Assembly: GCA_964016985.1 (NCBI GenBank)
Contig: OZ024828.1
Location: forward strand, 86,382,308-86,446,307
Length of the DNA stretch: 64,000 bases
Reading direction: 5' to 3'
Origin: Anodontia alba
Lineage: Eukaryota > Mollusca > Bivalvia > Lucinida > Lucinidae
Shown: positions 19,877 to 30,904 of the stretch, in pieces
Layout of the letters: each line of letters starts with the position of its first letter
Numbering within the stretch: the first letter of the stretch is position 1
Position numbers and translations under genes: made by a program
The notes under the pieces: generated by a model
Seen by the model: only the letters and a program-made list of their open reading frames with translations
Databases searched by the model: none
Told to the model about the DNA's origin: nothing

Positions 19877-21880
19877 ACAAGAGGCCCACGGGCCACGGGT
19901 CGCTCACCTGAGTGACATAGCCACTGCAGATATGCAGATGTTATGCAACATTTTTCCAATCCTGTCATCGCAACTAATGAAAAGATCATCATTTAAGCAG
20001 TTCTTTATTTTGAAGAAGAAGATATATGGCATGCCAGTCAATTGAGCGTGATCATTTGAACAAACTCTAAATGGCAGCCAGCTTCGATTTACAATCGGCA
20101 TGATTTTAGCTGTTTTTGATCTACGAGTCACCACAATACTTCCTACCAAGTTTTGAGTCAACTGGCCTTTCAGTTCAGGAGAAGAGGCCAAAAATAGATT
20201 TTCAAGATGGCTGCAATGGCGGCCATCTTGGATATCCGATTGGCATGATTTTAGCTATTTTTGATCTACAAGTCACCCCAATGTCTCCTACGAAGTTTGG
20301 AGTCAATTGGCCTTTCGGTGCAGGAGAAGAAGCTAAATATAGATTTTCAAGATGGCGGCCATGGTGGCCATCTGGGATTTCTGATCAGAACGATTTTAGC
20401 TATATTTGATCTACAAGTAACTCTGATGCTTCCTACTAAGTTTCGAGTCAAGTGACTTTTGGGTTTAGGAGAAGAAGCGAAAAATAGATTTTCAAGATAG
20501 CTGGCATGGCGGCCATCTTGGATTTACAATCAGCATGATTTTAGCTATTTTTGATCTACAAGTCACCCAAATGCTTCTTACCAAGTTTCGAGTCAACTGG
20601 CCTTTCGGTTCAGGAGAAGAAGCGAAAAATAGATTTTCAAGATGGCGGCCATGGCGACCATCCTGGTTTTACGATCGGCATGATTTTATCTTTTTTTGAT
20701 CTACAAGTCACCCCTATGCTTCCTACCAAGTTTGGAGTCAATTGGCCTTTCGGTTCAGGAGAACAAGTGAAAAATAGATTTTCAAGATGGCTGCCATGGC
20801 CGCCATCTTGGATTTCCGATAGGCACGATTTTAGCTATTTTTGATCTATAAGTCACCTCAATGCCTCCTACCAAATTTGGAGTCAATTGGCTTTTGGGTT
20901 TAGGAGTAGAAGTGAAAAATAGATTTTCAAGATGGCGGCCATCTTGGATTTCCGATCAGCACGATTTTAGCTATTTTTGATCTACAAGTCATCCTGATGC
21001 TTCCTAGCAAGTTTGGAGTCAACTGGCCTTTCGGTTCAGGAGAAGAAGCAAAAAAATAGATTTTCAAGATGGCAGGCATGGCGGCCATCTTGGATTTCCA
21101 ATCGGCACGATTTTAGCTACTTTTGATCTACAAGTCACCCTGATGCTTCCTAGCAAATTTGGAGTCAATTGGCCTTTCAGTTCAGGAGAAGAAGTGAAAA
21201 ATAGATTTTCAAGATGGCGGCCATGGCGGCCACCTTGGATTTCCGATCGGCACGATTTTAGCTATTTTTGATCTACAAGTCACCCTGATGCTTCCTAGCA
21301 AGTTTGGAGTCAACTGGCCTTTCTGTTCAGGAGAAGAAGCGAAAAATAGATTTTCAAGATGGCGGCCATCTTGGATTTCCGATCGGCACGATTTTAGCTA
21401 TTTTTGATCTACAAGTCACCCTGATGCTTCCTAGCAAGTTTGGAGTCAACTGGCCTTTCGGTTCAGCAGAAGAAGCGAAAAATAGATTTTCAAGATGGCG
21501 GCCATGGTGGCCATCTTGGATTTCCGATCGGCACCATTTTAGCTATTTTTGATCTACAAGTCACCCTGATGGTTCCTAGCAAGTTTGGAGTTAATTGGCC
21601 TTTCTGTTCAGGAGAAGAAGCGAAAAATAGATTTTCAAGATGGTGGCCATGGCGGCCATCTTGGATTTCCGATCGGAACGATTTTAGCTATTTTTGATCT
21701 ACAAGTCACCCCGATGCTTCCTACCAAGTATCAAGTCAATTGGCCCAGGGGTGTAGGAGGAGTAGGCTTTTAAAGCAATTGTTGACGCCGCACGACGGAT
21801 GACGCACGACGCACGACGGACGACGGACATTGACTGACCACAATAGCTCACCATGAGCACTTCGTGCTCAGGTGAGCTAA
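19877..21880 (+). mobile_element. Inner tandem-core element of the same family
   Basis: Starts ACAAGAGGCCCACGGGCCAC and GGGTCGCTCACCTGAG, then about 150 bp of unique sequence, then about eleven units of the 145-bp GATGGCGGCCATGGCGGCC repeat. The 3' end is GCCGCACGACGGATGACGC, the hairpin GAGCACTTCGTGCTC and AGGTGAGCTAA. GCTCACCTGAG near the start is the inverse of CTCAGGTGAGC at the end: subterminal inverted repeats as in Helentrons. Units near 20.9-21.7 kb are more alike than the outer array's, suggesting recent amplification. Confidence 0.75.
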
Positions 21881-22288
21881 AAAAGATGTTCAAGATGGCA
21901 GCAATGGCAGCCATCTTGATTTCTGATTGGGACAATTTTAGCTATTTTTGATCCACAAGTCACCCTGATGCTTCCTACCCAGGTTCAAGTCAACCGGCCC
22001 TTCGGTTCAGGGGAAGAAGTGAAAAATAGATTTTCAAGACGGCCACCATGGTTGCCATCTTGGATGTCCAATCGGAATGATTTTACTTTTTTTTTGATCT
22101 ACAAGTCACCCTGATGCTTCCTACCAAGTTTCAAGTCAACTAGCCTTTCGGTTCAGGAGAAGAAGTGAAAAATAGATTTTCAAGATGGCCACCATTTAGG
22201 CCATCTTGCATTTCCGGTTGGAATTATTTTAGCTATTTTTGATCTACAAGTCACCCTGATGACTCCTACAAAGTTTCAAATCAATTGG

Positions 22289-22561
22289 TTGATTTTGTTG
22301 GAGTTTAACGACACGTCAACCCTTATGGGTCATTTTGTGTCGTCTCCCAGAGGAAGGGAGAAAAGAGACAGAAAAGATATGGAGGAGATGAAAGAGAGGG
22401 ACAGGGAAAAGAAAGGCACAGGGGTGAAAGTGCAGTAACAGAAGAAATAAAAACATTCTCCCTTTATCCTTACCAGCTATAAGGATAGAAGGCCTTGCCC
22501 AACTCTAAGCCAATATTAGTTGGACGCCCTGGTGACACCTTTGTCACACCAGACCAACCTC
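22289..22561. mobile_element. Second short interspersed element (SINE2) in the array
   Basis: Flanked by a perfect 13-bp duplication TCAAATCAATTGG (22276-22288 and 22562-22574). The body has AACGACACGTCAACCC, GGGTCATTTTGTGTCGTC, purine-rich GGGAGAAAAGAGACAG and CTAAGCCAATATTAG. Another copy is at 61024-61322. I see no clear A/B box, so the pol III origin is unproven; target duplication length supports L1-type or similar retroposition. Confidence 0.7.
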
Positions 22562-23619
22562 TCAAATCAATTGGCATTTTGGTTCAGGAGAAGAAGCGAA
22601 AAATAGATTTTCAAGACGGCCCAGCATGCCAGCCTTCTTGGATTTCCAATAGGAATGATTTTAGCTATTTTTGATCTATGTCACCTTGATGCTTCCTATC
22701 AAGTTTCAAGTCAATTGGCCTTTCAGTTCAGGAGAAGAACCCAAAAATAGATTTTCAAGATGGCCACTATGGTGGCCATTTTGGATTTCCCATCCAAACG
22801 ATTTTAGCTATTTTTGGTCTACAAGTCACCCCGATGCTTCCTACCAAGTTTCAAGTCAATTGGCCTTTTGGTTCGGGAGAAGAAGCAAAAAATAGATTTT
22901 TAAGATGGCTGCCATGGCCACCATCTTGGATTTCCAATCAGAATGATTTTAGCTATTTTTGATCTACAAGTTACCCCGATGCTTTCTACCAAGTTTCTAG
23001 TCAAGTGGCCTTTCTGTTCAGGAGAAGAAGAGAAAAATAGATTTTCAAGATGGCCGCCATGACAACCATCTTGGATTTCCGATTGGAACGATTTTAGCTC
23101 TTTTTTTTATCTACAAGTCACCCCGATGCTTCCTACCAAGTTTCAAGTCAAGTGGCTTTTCGGTTCAGGAGAAGAAGTGAAAAATAGATTTGCAAGATGG
23201 CAGCCATGGTGGCCATCTTGGATTTCTGATTGGAACGATTTTAGCCTTTTTTGATCTACAAGTCACCCCGATGCTTCCTACCAAGTTTCTAGTCAACTGG
23301 CCCAGGGGTGTAGGAGGAGTAGGCTTTGAAGCAATTGTTGACACCACACAATGCATGACGGATGACGGACGACGGACGACGTATGACGGAAAGTGGATAT
23401 TGATTGACTGACCACAATAGCTCACCTTGAGCACATTGTGCTCAGGTGAGCTAATAAAATGGGTTTTTTCTTCCAAATCAATTCAAAAGATCAAGATCTG
23501 TCTTGCAAGATGGATCTAGATCTTTAAGATTGTTTTGGAATGGAAATCCGCCCCATCATGGCCAAAGAATTATGGTAAACCACTAGGCAGAATCTAACCA
23601 AACATTATCCCTCGTGCTC

Positions 23620-25215
23620 TCTCCTACTTAACCTCTGGGCAAAATTTAACCAAACTTACTACATGACTTCCCCCCATGGTAAGGGTGTGTCAGAGCAACA
23701 TTATTTTTCCATCCTTCCATCGTCTGTCCATCTATCTGTCATGCTATCTCCTTCTAAACCACTGGGCAGAACTTAAACTTGCTACATGACTTCCTTTCAT
23801 GGTCAGGGTGTGCAAGAGCAACAGCCCATTCAACCATCAGGTATCCCTCCACCTTTTGGTCATGCAATCTCCTCCTAAACCACTAGACGGAATTTAACCT
23901 AATTTACTTGCTACATGACTTCCCCTCATGGTAAGGGTGTGCGAGAGCAACATTATTTTTCTGTCTGTCAGTCTGGCATCCAGCCATCTGTCAATCATGC
24001 TATCTCCTCCTAAACCACAGGGTGAAATTTAACCAACTTACTACAGGACTTCATCTGATGATAAGGGTGTGCAAGAGCCACATTATTTTTCTGTCTGTCC
24101 ATCCATCCATCCAGCTTCCATCCATCTGTCCGTCATGCTACCTCGTTCTATTCCATTGGGCGGAATTTAAGCAAACTTGCTACATCTCCTCATGGTAAAG
24201 AGTGTGCTACAGCAACATTTTTATTCTGTCCTGTGTCTGTCTGGGGTCCATCTACCTGTATATCATGCTATCTCCTCCCAAACCACTGGACAGAATTAAA
24301 CCAAACTTGCTACATGACTTCCTTGCAAGGTATGAGTGTGTGAGAGCGAATTTGTCCGTCCATCTGTCTGTCATGCTATTAGCAACATTAGCACAGAGGT
24401 TTGGGATTTGCAATGGCGTGCCATCCACTCCGCATTCAAGTTGATCTTACATGACAATATCGTGAGAATTTCAGAAGATTTGGATAAGTGGAACTTGTTG
24501 AAAACCAATTTACCTATTCTAACAATTTCTGCATAACTTACACCCATTTTTACTATGAAAAAAAATGAAAAATATTTGATTACCCCACGCTTTTTAAAAA
24601 AGTGATGAGGAAATTGTGACCACATCATTTCGTCCATCTGTCCGTCATGCTGTCTCCTCCTAAACAACTGGGAAGAATTTAACCAAACTTGCTACATGAC
24701 TTCCCCACAAGGTAAGGGTGTGCTAGAGCATTAATACTTTTCCGTACATCCATCTGCTGTCCATTACACTATCTCCATCTAAACCACTGGGCAGAATTTA
24801 ACCAAACTTACTACATGACTTCCCCTCATGGTAAGGGTGTCCATCCAGTTGTCTGTCTGTCATGCAATTCGCAACACTAGATTGCCAAAGTGATGGCACA
24901 CCATTGTAAAATCCCCACACTTAGTGCTATGTTGCTGATAGAGTGACAGACAGATGGACCAAAAATAATGTTCCTCTTGCACACCCTTACCTCTTGGGGA
25001 AGTCATGTAGCAAATTTTGTTAAATTCCACCCTGTGGTTTAGGAGATAGCCTAACTAACAGATGGACAGACTGATGGACGCTTGAATAATAATGTTGCCC
25101 TTGCACACCCTTACCAAGTGGGGAAGTCATGTAGCAAGTTTGATTAAATTCTGCCCAGAGGTTTAGGAGGAAATAGCATGATGGACAGATGGAGGTATTC
25201 ACAATATCCCCATTG
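23620..25215. repeat. Tandem array (~125 bp units) with an inverted right arm
   Basis: About ten plus-oriented units to 24870: TTGCTACATGACTTCCCCTC, GGTAAGGGTGTGCGAGAGC, CATCTGTCATGCTATCTCCT, AAACCACTGGGCAGAATTTA. From about 24940 to 25190 the same unit runs in inverse orientation (GCACACCCTTACC, GAAGTCATGTAGCAAATTT, GATGGACAGA). The two orientations meet near 24900 around TAGCAACACTAG. The end reads CACAATATCCCCATTGCTAA. Fold-back tandem-core element is my reading. Fragments recur at 46432 and 56960-57430. Confidence 0.65.
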
Positions 25216-25219
25216 CTAA

Positions 25220-25452
25220 AGCGTGGGGATAATTAACATGGAGCGTGGGATTTTTGTGATGGCATGGCACTGACTGCGCATTGTAGTTTTGCTTTTTTTT
25301 TCAAATTAATGAACAGCATAAAACTGTTTGCGCACAGGTAGTTACGACAAAAGATTTTGCATTAATCATGACACAAGTTTGCAAGTTCACTTCCTCTGTG
25401 TCTAGCAACAGGCAAAAAACAACTTGCTGAAAGATGTCAAAAGCAGAGTAAA
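25220..25452 (-). other. CaMKI intron between repeats
   Basis: Non-coding, AT-rich. I see no repeat family or exon in it apart from the end of the preceding array (GGCATGGCACTGACTGCGCA, similar to the stretch near 24410). Confidence 0.4.
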
Positions 25453-25809
25453 TACTGTATTCGACCTAATTACCGCACAGTGCATTTAGGTTTTTCAAAA
25501 TTACTTGAAATTTGTAGTTAAATATCCACCTTATAAGGGCACGCTTTAAAGAAAGATCAACAGAGGATTTCATGAGGGGCATATTTTATGATGCTCATGT
25601 GATATTTGTTTCCGATTTTCTTTATAAAACATACGTTGTTGGAACTCATTTGAAATGTCTTGACTTGTCGAGGCAGTTCCAGTGAGAAGCCACAGCATAA
25701 TGCTTTTACAAATAAGTGAATAAAAGTACAGGGATTGTCATCTGAAGACTACAATATTATTGACTGTGCACTTATAGGAGTATGTACTGTAATTAGGTCG
25801 AATATGGTA
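25453..25809. mobile_element. TIR MITE, family R
   Basis: Ends TACTGTATTCGACCTAATTA and TAATTAGGTCGAATATGGTA are mutual inverses. Subterminal ACCGCACAGTGCA / TGCACTTATAGG also recur in 31726-32007 and 33584-33946. The centre carries a decayed form of the family-H palindrome (CATTTGAAATGTCTTGACTT / GAGGCAGTTCCAGTGAG). Confidence 0.75.
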
Positions 25810-25959
25810 CTGGTTTTCAGTAGGCAGGATTTTTCAGTGCCTGTCAAATCTCCAGGAATGTGGCTCACCCTGTAACTGGAGATTCTACCAGGAGGGGGAA
25901 GTACTTTCAACCAAACCTTAATTTTTTCCTCATTCAGAATCAAACATTTTTAAACATGT

Positions 25960-26186
25960 TTTAGTCTGGAGACACCAAAAGGGTAATTTGCAAACAATGC
26001 AGACCAAGATCAGATGCCGCATTCTGCAGCATCTAATCTGATCTGCGGTATCTAATCAGGGTCTCTACTGTTTGCAAATAGTTTAGCCATTTTTGTCTAG
26101 GAACATCTAAATCATATAACCTGACATACCTAAAATTGAATTTGGAATCTTCAAATATATAGTTTGGGGAGTTTAAAATGGGTTAA
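25960..26186 (+). mobile_element. TTAA-type MITE, family P3
   Basis: Right end AAAATGGGTTAA; left end decayed (GTCTGGAGACACC). Core GCAGACCAAGATCAGATGCC with its inverse, then TTTGCAAATAGTTTAGCCAT and CTGACATACCTAAAATTGAA, as in 63373-63599. Confidence 0.65.
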
Positions 26187-26402
26187 GTTGTATGGGAGTT
26201 CCTGTCAGACTTTATCTTTTCGTAATGGATTGTTTTGGCTAGTTTTGTCATCCTATATACAATATTTCAAGAAACAAGTCAACAATTCTGTGTAATATGT
26301 CTAATTTATGCCTTTATGACATGCATTTCAGGCTCTTGAACCACAAATATGCAGTACTCAATAATATGTCTATTATACTTCCTTCCATCTTTGTGATATT
26401 CA

Positions 26403-26646
26403 GGGCCCAGTTGTTCAAAACTAACAATGTTGTTAGTTAACGTATCATTAAATCTTTGATCATTAAATACCAGATATATGCTAAATTTTTGCTGAAAAAA
26501 TGTGAGTAGCTTTTGCATTTGCAAAAGCTACTCACATTTTTTCAGCAAAAAATACCTGAGAATTAGATATTGTACTTACTAGAACAGTTGACATTTTGAC
26601 CACTAACAAGCTCGTTAAGCTAACGACGCTTTAAACAACTGGGCCC
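26403..26646. mobile_element. Palindromic MITE with GGGCCCAGTTGTTCAAA ends (family G)
   Basis: Starts GGGCCCAGTTGTTCAAAAC and ends TTTAAACAACTGGGCCC. The centre is a perfect palindrome, AAAAAATGTGAGTAGCTTTT and its inverse. Sister copies at 43663-43906 and 52615-52848 share ends and centre. A 72-aa minus-strand frame lies within it only because of the palindrome. Confidence 0.75.
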
Positions 26647-26689
26647 AAAGCTTCAGATAAAGGATGGAACAGAGGACTTGTCAACGCTT

Positions 26690-26928
26690 TGCATGCTGGG
26701 TAAAAATTTCAGCAGACAACATTCTGAAATAATTTCCTTATTTTTAGCAGAGGACATTTTGAAATAGTTTTCTTATTTTTCTCAGAAAAAGGATTTGACA
26801 TTTCACAAAAATTGTCTGCTTAGGGGACAATCTGCATGAAATGTTAGATCTTATTGTCTAGGAAAAATAAGAAAAATACCATCAGTTTGTCGTCTGCTAA
26901 TTTGCCAATAGCATGGTAAAAGTTAAGG
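26690..26928. mobile_element. Palindromic MITE, family P4
   Basis: GCTTTGCATGCTGGGTAAAA, TTTCAGCAGACAACATTCTG, core GATTTGACATTTCACAAAAA with an imperfect inverse, then TTGTCGTCTGCTAATTTGCC. A second AGCAGAGGACATTTTGAAAT block suggests a small internal duplication. Confidence 0.6.
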
Positions 26929-27345
26929 CCAAAAAAAGTTATTAGATTCTCAGGCATTTTTTTTTTTCAAAAAATAGATGCATGTGGACAGCTTTTTTTA
27001 TTTTTCATGGGGTACATTCTTGGACATTTGGGTTAGTTTGGCAAAACAAAATGGAGGTAGTTTTACCGGAAGTTTCTAAAATGCAAGTTTAAAGTCTCAA
27101 ACAACATAAACAGATTGTAATTTACCGATTTTCTTTTGCAAGAAAGTAAGAATGCCATATGTTTGTGGTCTAGTTTGCAATTTGGCTAGAAATGATTCTC
27201 ACATAAGCGAACAAAATCCAGTGTCACGTATTTTCATGGGTCGGAAAAAACTTACCACTGAAAAAGAGACATACATGCAGGACCTTTTGGACAGATGGGG
27301 CGGTGCCTGAGAATCTAATATATATATATATATTTTTTTTTGGCC
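26929..27345. mobile_element. TIR element with a small open frame
   Basis: GGCCAAAAAAAGTTATTAG and ATTCTCAGGCA at the left; TGCCTGAGAATCTAATATAT through TTTTTTTTTGGCC at the right. These are inverse matches interrupted by an AT run. At 27152-27310 (plus) there is a 52-codon frame beginning MPYVCGLVCNLARN and ending DLLDRWGGA. It could be a piece of a transposon protein; I recognise no family. Confidence 0.45.
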
Positions 27346-27375
27346 TAAGGAGGAGTATTTTTTGGGGGGATTTTT

Positions 27376-27668
27376 GTTTGTTTGTGTTGAGGTTTTACGG
27401 CCCAGTCAATCAAGTGTGGTCAGTTTACCTAACCACACTTTTACTGGGCAGGCTTAGTCCTTTAAGCGGTTAACCAGTATTGTGCACATTCTTTCGCCAG
27501 AAACTGGCAACTGCCCTTCTTGAATCAGCGGAAAGAAGAGAATGACCATAGAAAATATTTCATGATCAAATCTCCAGGAAAGAAGTCGCTGACCTGGCGG
27601 GGGTCGAACCCGCAACCTCCTGATCACCAGTCGGACGCACATCCAACTGAGCCACCAAGGCCGGCCCA
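27376..27668 (-). mobile_element. SINE1, near full length
   Basis: On the minus strand: tRNA-like head GGCCGGCCTTGGTGGCTCAG (A-box region) and GCGGGTTCGACCCCC (B box), then body AGGAAAGAA, GAAATATTTTCTATGGTCAT, TTCAAGAAGGGCAGTTGCCA, and tail TTACGG-type GGCCGTAAAACCTCAACAC. No target duplication could be confirmed. Confidence 0.85.
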
Positions 27669-27699
27669 TTTATTTGGTGATTATTCAAGGACTGTTCGT

Positions 27700-28991
27700 C
27701 GTATTTTTCCTTAAAAACATACATAGTGGATAATCAGAAGCGCCTCTCTGACATCAAACATTTTTATGGAGAACTGGAGAAGATTATCCCAGAATTATCA
27801 TCTAATATATATGCTATATATAAAGATTCTGCCTCAAAGCTTTCTTGGTTGTGGAGAAGAAGCTTTTTTTTACCATATACGGGCATGTTCAATGGTGTGG
27901 AATCATTAGAATAAATTATCAATTTTCGAGAGAGAGAAGGCCCCATTTAAAATCTGGTGAAAATTGGTCAAGTGATTTCAAAGAAGACATTTAAAGATGA
28001 CATAATTTTATACATGTATATAGCCCAGGTGCAAGGGCAAATAACTCCTGGGGGACAACATTTCTACTGTAACTAAAACGTTTTTCTACTTTAATCATAC
28101 ATTGTAAATTTCAGCCATTAATCTTTAATACATTTTGAGAAAATGATTTTTTAACATTTTCCCCATACAAAAGTATGGGGAGGCAAATTTGATCTTGCCA
28201 TAAAGAAGGTCAAAGGTCATCCTAGGATCATCATTTGATCAAACTTGACAGATCTTGAGTCCCCGATGCTAGATACGAAGATTCACCCTCAAAGCTTTTT
28301 TTTAATTCTAGAGAAGACGATTTTCAAGAAGATTTTATACCATATATGGGCATGGCAGCCATCTTGTTCAGTGATGCAAAACCACTTGAACAAACTGACA
28401 GTACCCCTTCGACAGAAAGCCCTATGTGAAATCTGGTGAATATTGGTCAAGCTGTTTCAGAGAAGATGACATTTAAGGATTATGTGATTTTATACATGTT
28501 TATAGCGCAAGGCAAGAGAATATAACCTTGGGGACAAAATTTTAACTTTAACTAAAAGGGGTTTGCTACTTTGATCATACATTGTAAGTTTTAGCCATTA
28601 GTCTTTAATTACATTTTGAGAAAATGATTTTTCAGTATTTACCACATACAAATGCATAGGGACGCAAATTTGACCTAGGGTCATCATTTGAACAAACTTG
28701 GTAGATCTTAAGTCCTGGATGCTAAATACTAAGATTCAGCCTCAAAGCTTTCTTAGTTCTGGAGCTTTCTTAGTTCTGGAGAAGATTTTTAAGTGTTTTT
28801 ACCATATATGGGCATGGCGGCCATCTTACTTCACGGACCATAACCATTTTTGATAGAAGGATTCATATGAAGTTTGAAGAAAACTGGCACAAGGGTTTCA
28901 GAGGAGCCGTTGTTCAAAAGTGTTAACGAATGACTGACGGATGGATGACGGATGGGGAGAGATCACAATGGCTCATCCTAAGGTGAGCTAA
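27700..28991 (+). mobile_element. Tandem-core element with ~500-bp units
   Basis: Two to three long units with TTTTACCATATATGGGCATG, GGTGAAAATTGGTCAAG, TTTCAGCCATTAATCTTTAA and CATTTTGAGAAAATGATTTT. The 3' end has GACTGACGGATGGATGACGG, CAATGGCTCATCCT and AGGTGAGCTAA. Left border not resolved; small frames at 27726-27946 fall in the array. Confidence 0.6.
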
Positions 28992-29027
28992 AAAGTTTAT
29001 TAAAAACATGTTTTATAAATAAGAAAC

Positions 29028-29988
29028 ATGACCAGAGGACCAATCCTGTAGCTCACCTGAGACTATTTGTGTATGGTAGCTGGCACAGTTTGAAAAGCCT
29101 TTGGTCTCTGTATCCTGTGGTAACTTGGTATGGAATTTAGCTTTGATTGAATTGGCGAAACACACTTCACATAAAATATGGCTTTGATGAAGCTATATAC
29201 CAAATATGAAAAGTCTGGGCTTTTTAATTTCAGACAAGAAGATTTTTAAAAGTTTGCCTATGTAAAAAAATTTGACCTTTTCATAAAAAAGGTCAAAGTC
29301 AACCCACTCATTTTTTCAAACTTTATTGGACCCATGGCCCCAATGCCGCATACCAAGCCCCAGGCCTATTGGCCCACTGGTTCTGGAGAAGAAGATTTTT
29401 AAACGTTTTTTACCATAATGGGGCGTGGCAGCCATCTTGGTCAAATGATCCAGATGTCGCGAACAAACTTTCATTCTCCCTACCCATCAAGGCTCTATGT
29501 GAAATTTGGCTTTGTTTGGCCCAGTGGTTTCTGAACAGAAGACCTTTAAAGCATTTTTCCTACATGAGTCTATCTATGAAAAACAAGTGACCCCTTGGGC
29601 TGGGCCACTTTAATCCCAGGGCTATAATTTGAACAATCTTGGTAGAGGTTCACAAGATAAAGCTACATATCAAATATCAAAAGCCTGGGCCTTCTAGTTT
29701 CAGACAAGAAGATTTTTAAAGTTTTGCCTATAGTCCTCAATGCTGCACACCAAGCCCCCAGGCCAATTGCCCTTTGGTTCCGGAGAAGATTTTTAAATGT
29801 TTTTACCATATATGGGCATGGCGGCCATGAAGATGCCATATGAAATTTGGCTTTAATTGGCCCAGTGGTTTCTGAGGAGAAGACCTTTGAAGAGTGTAGA
29901 TGACGGACGCAAAGACTGCAGATGGACGGATGGCGGAGCCTGCCTACACTATAAGCTCATCTATGAGCCTAAACGCTCAGGTGAGCTA
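29028..29988 (+). mobile_element. Tandem-core element, related to its left neighbour
   Basis: Starts near AACATGACCAGAGGACC with GTAGCTCACCTGAG; ends GACGGATGGCGGAGCC, AACGCTCAGGTGAGCTAA. CTCACCTGAG at the start is the inverse of CTCAGGTGAG at the end. Inside, two units with GCCTGGGCYTTYTAGTTTCA, GACAAGAAGATTTTTAAA and CCAAGCCCCAGGCC. The gap to the previous element is only about 35 bp. Confidence 0.6.
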
Positions 29989-30097
29989 ATAATATATATT
30001 TATTTGGACAGGTCATACCAGTAAAACAATTTAAAGGTTTGATTATGGTTTGATTAAACATCCCTGATGATTTCAAATATCAAGCATTGTACTTAAC

Positions 30098-30290
30098 GCT
30101 TAACACTCTGTGTAAAATTTTCAGCAGACAACATTTTGAAATATGTTTATTATTTTTCCCAGGAAACAGGATTTGACATTGCACGCAAATTGTCTCCAAT
30201 GGAGACAATTTGCATAAAATGTCAAATCCTGTTTTCTGAGAAAAATAAAAAATATTAATTTGTCATCTGCTGAATTAGAGAAGTGCAAAC
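30098..30290. mobile_element. Palindromic MITE, family P4
   Basis: TTAACACTCTGTGTAAAATT at the left, TTTCAGCAGACAACATTTTG, then the core ATTTGACATTGCACGCAAAT and inverse around TTGTCTCCAATGG, then TTTGTCATCTGCTGAATTAG. Confidence 0.65.
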
Positions 30291-30295
30291 ATTAT

Positions 30296-30480
30296 TTGTA
30301 GCTCCAGATAAGAGTGGTCCACATAATATGTTTCTTATATCTCCATGAAAACATATGCTGTGGGTACTCATTAGAAACACCTTGCCGAGGCACTTCTAAT
30401 GAATGCCCATAATATACGTTTTCGTGGAGAAATAAGAAAAATATCAACACTTTGCGGCTGAAAAAGAATGTCTCATCTGA
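30296..30480. mobile_element. Hairpin MITE, family H
   Basis: TAGCTCCAGATAAGAGTGGT, ATCTCCATGAAAACATATGC, GTGGGTACTCATTAGAA and its inverse, then CGTGGAGAAATAAGAAAAAT. The same core recurs at 34290-34560, 41850-41970, 42838-42985, 53155-53240 and 58900-59045, and inside family R at 33584-33946. Confidence 0.65.
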
Positions 30481-30904
30481 AGCTAGGAAGTCAATTATGT
30501 AATTGTTTCCTTGGAGTGCAGAAAAGACTCATGGGAAGCAATAAAATGCATCTGATCATAAACAAGAATGAAACAAGAGACCCAATCTGAGTGATTGGAA
30601 TCAGTTAATAACTTGCAAGATAGTAATCAGAAATTGATATGCCTGCACATGACTACAACACTCCTCTGCAAACAGCCTACACAGACCATCTCTGTAAATT
30701 TAAAGCTTCTAAACTTTCATCTTAATGCTTATTTGTACCAACACATATCTCTTAAGTACTCATGAAAAAAGCCTCACCAAGGCTATTTCAGTGACTACCC
30801 ACAAGATATGCTTTGCTGCAAAAATAAGAAAATTTCATATGAAAGATTCTGATGAAATATTGTGCCTTATTTTCTTGAAAAAACAATGCAATTTTTAACA
30901 GTGC

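Larger units (their letters stand above)
19242..23448 (+). mobile_element. Outer tandem-core element interrupted by two insertions
   Basis: The 5' end ACAAGAGGGCCAAGATGGCC forms a hairpin and is followed by TTCCTCACCTGA. Units of about 145 bp carry TAGATTTTCAAGATGGC, CATCTTGGATTTCC, ATTTTAGCTATTTTTGATCT and CAGGAGAAGAAG. The array breaks at 19876, resumes at 21881 and ends at 23448 through CCAGGGGTGTAGGAGGAGTA, GACGGACGACGG and the hairpin GAGCACATTGTGCTC, then AGGTGAGCTAA. Left and right pieces form one element around the insert 19877-21880; SINE2 at 22289-22561 is a further insertion. Many frames read through the array because of its period; none is a gene. Confidence 0.75.

Noticed and set aside
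20116..21773. Family of 60-100 codon proteins with GLSVQEKKRKIDFQDGGHGG
   Set aside because: The same peptide recurs because the 145-bp unit is repeated; frames stop in every unit and belong to a non-coding tandem-core element.
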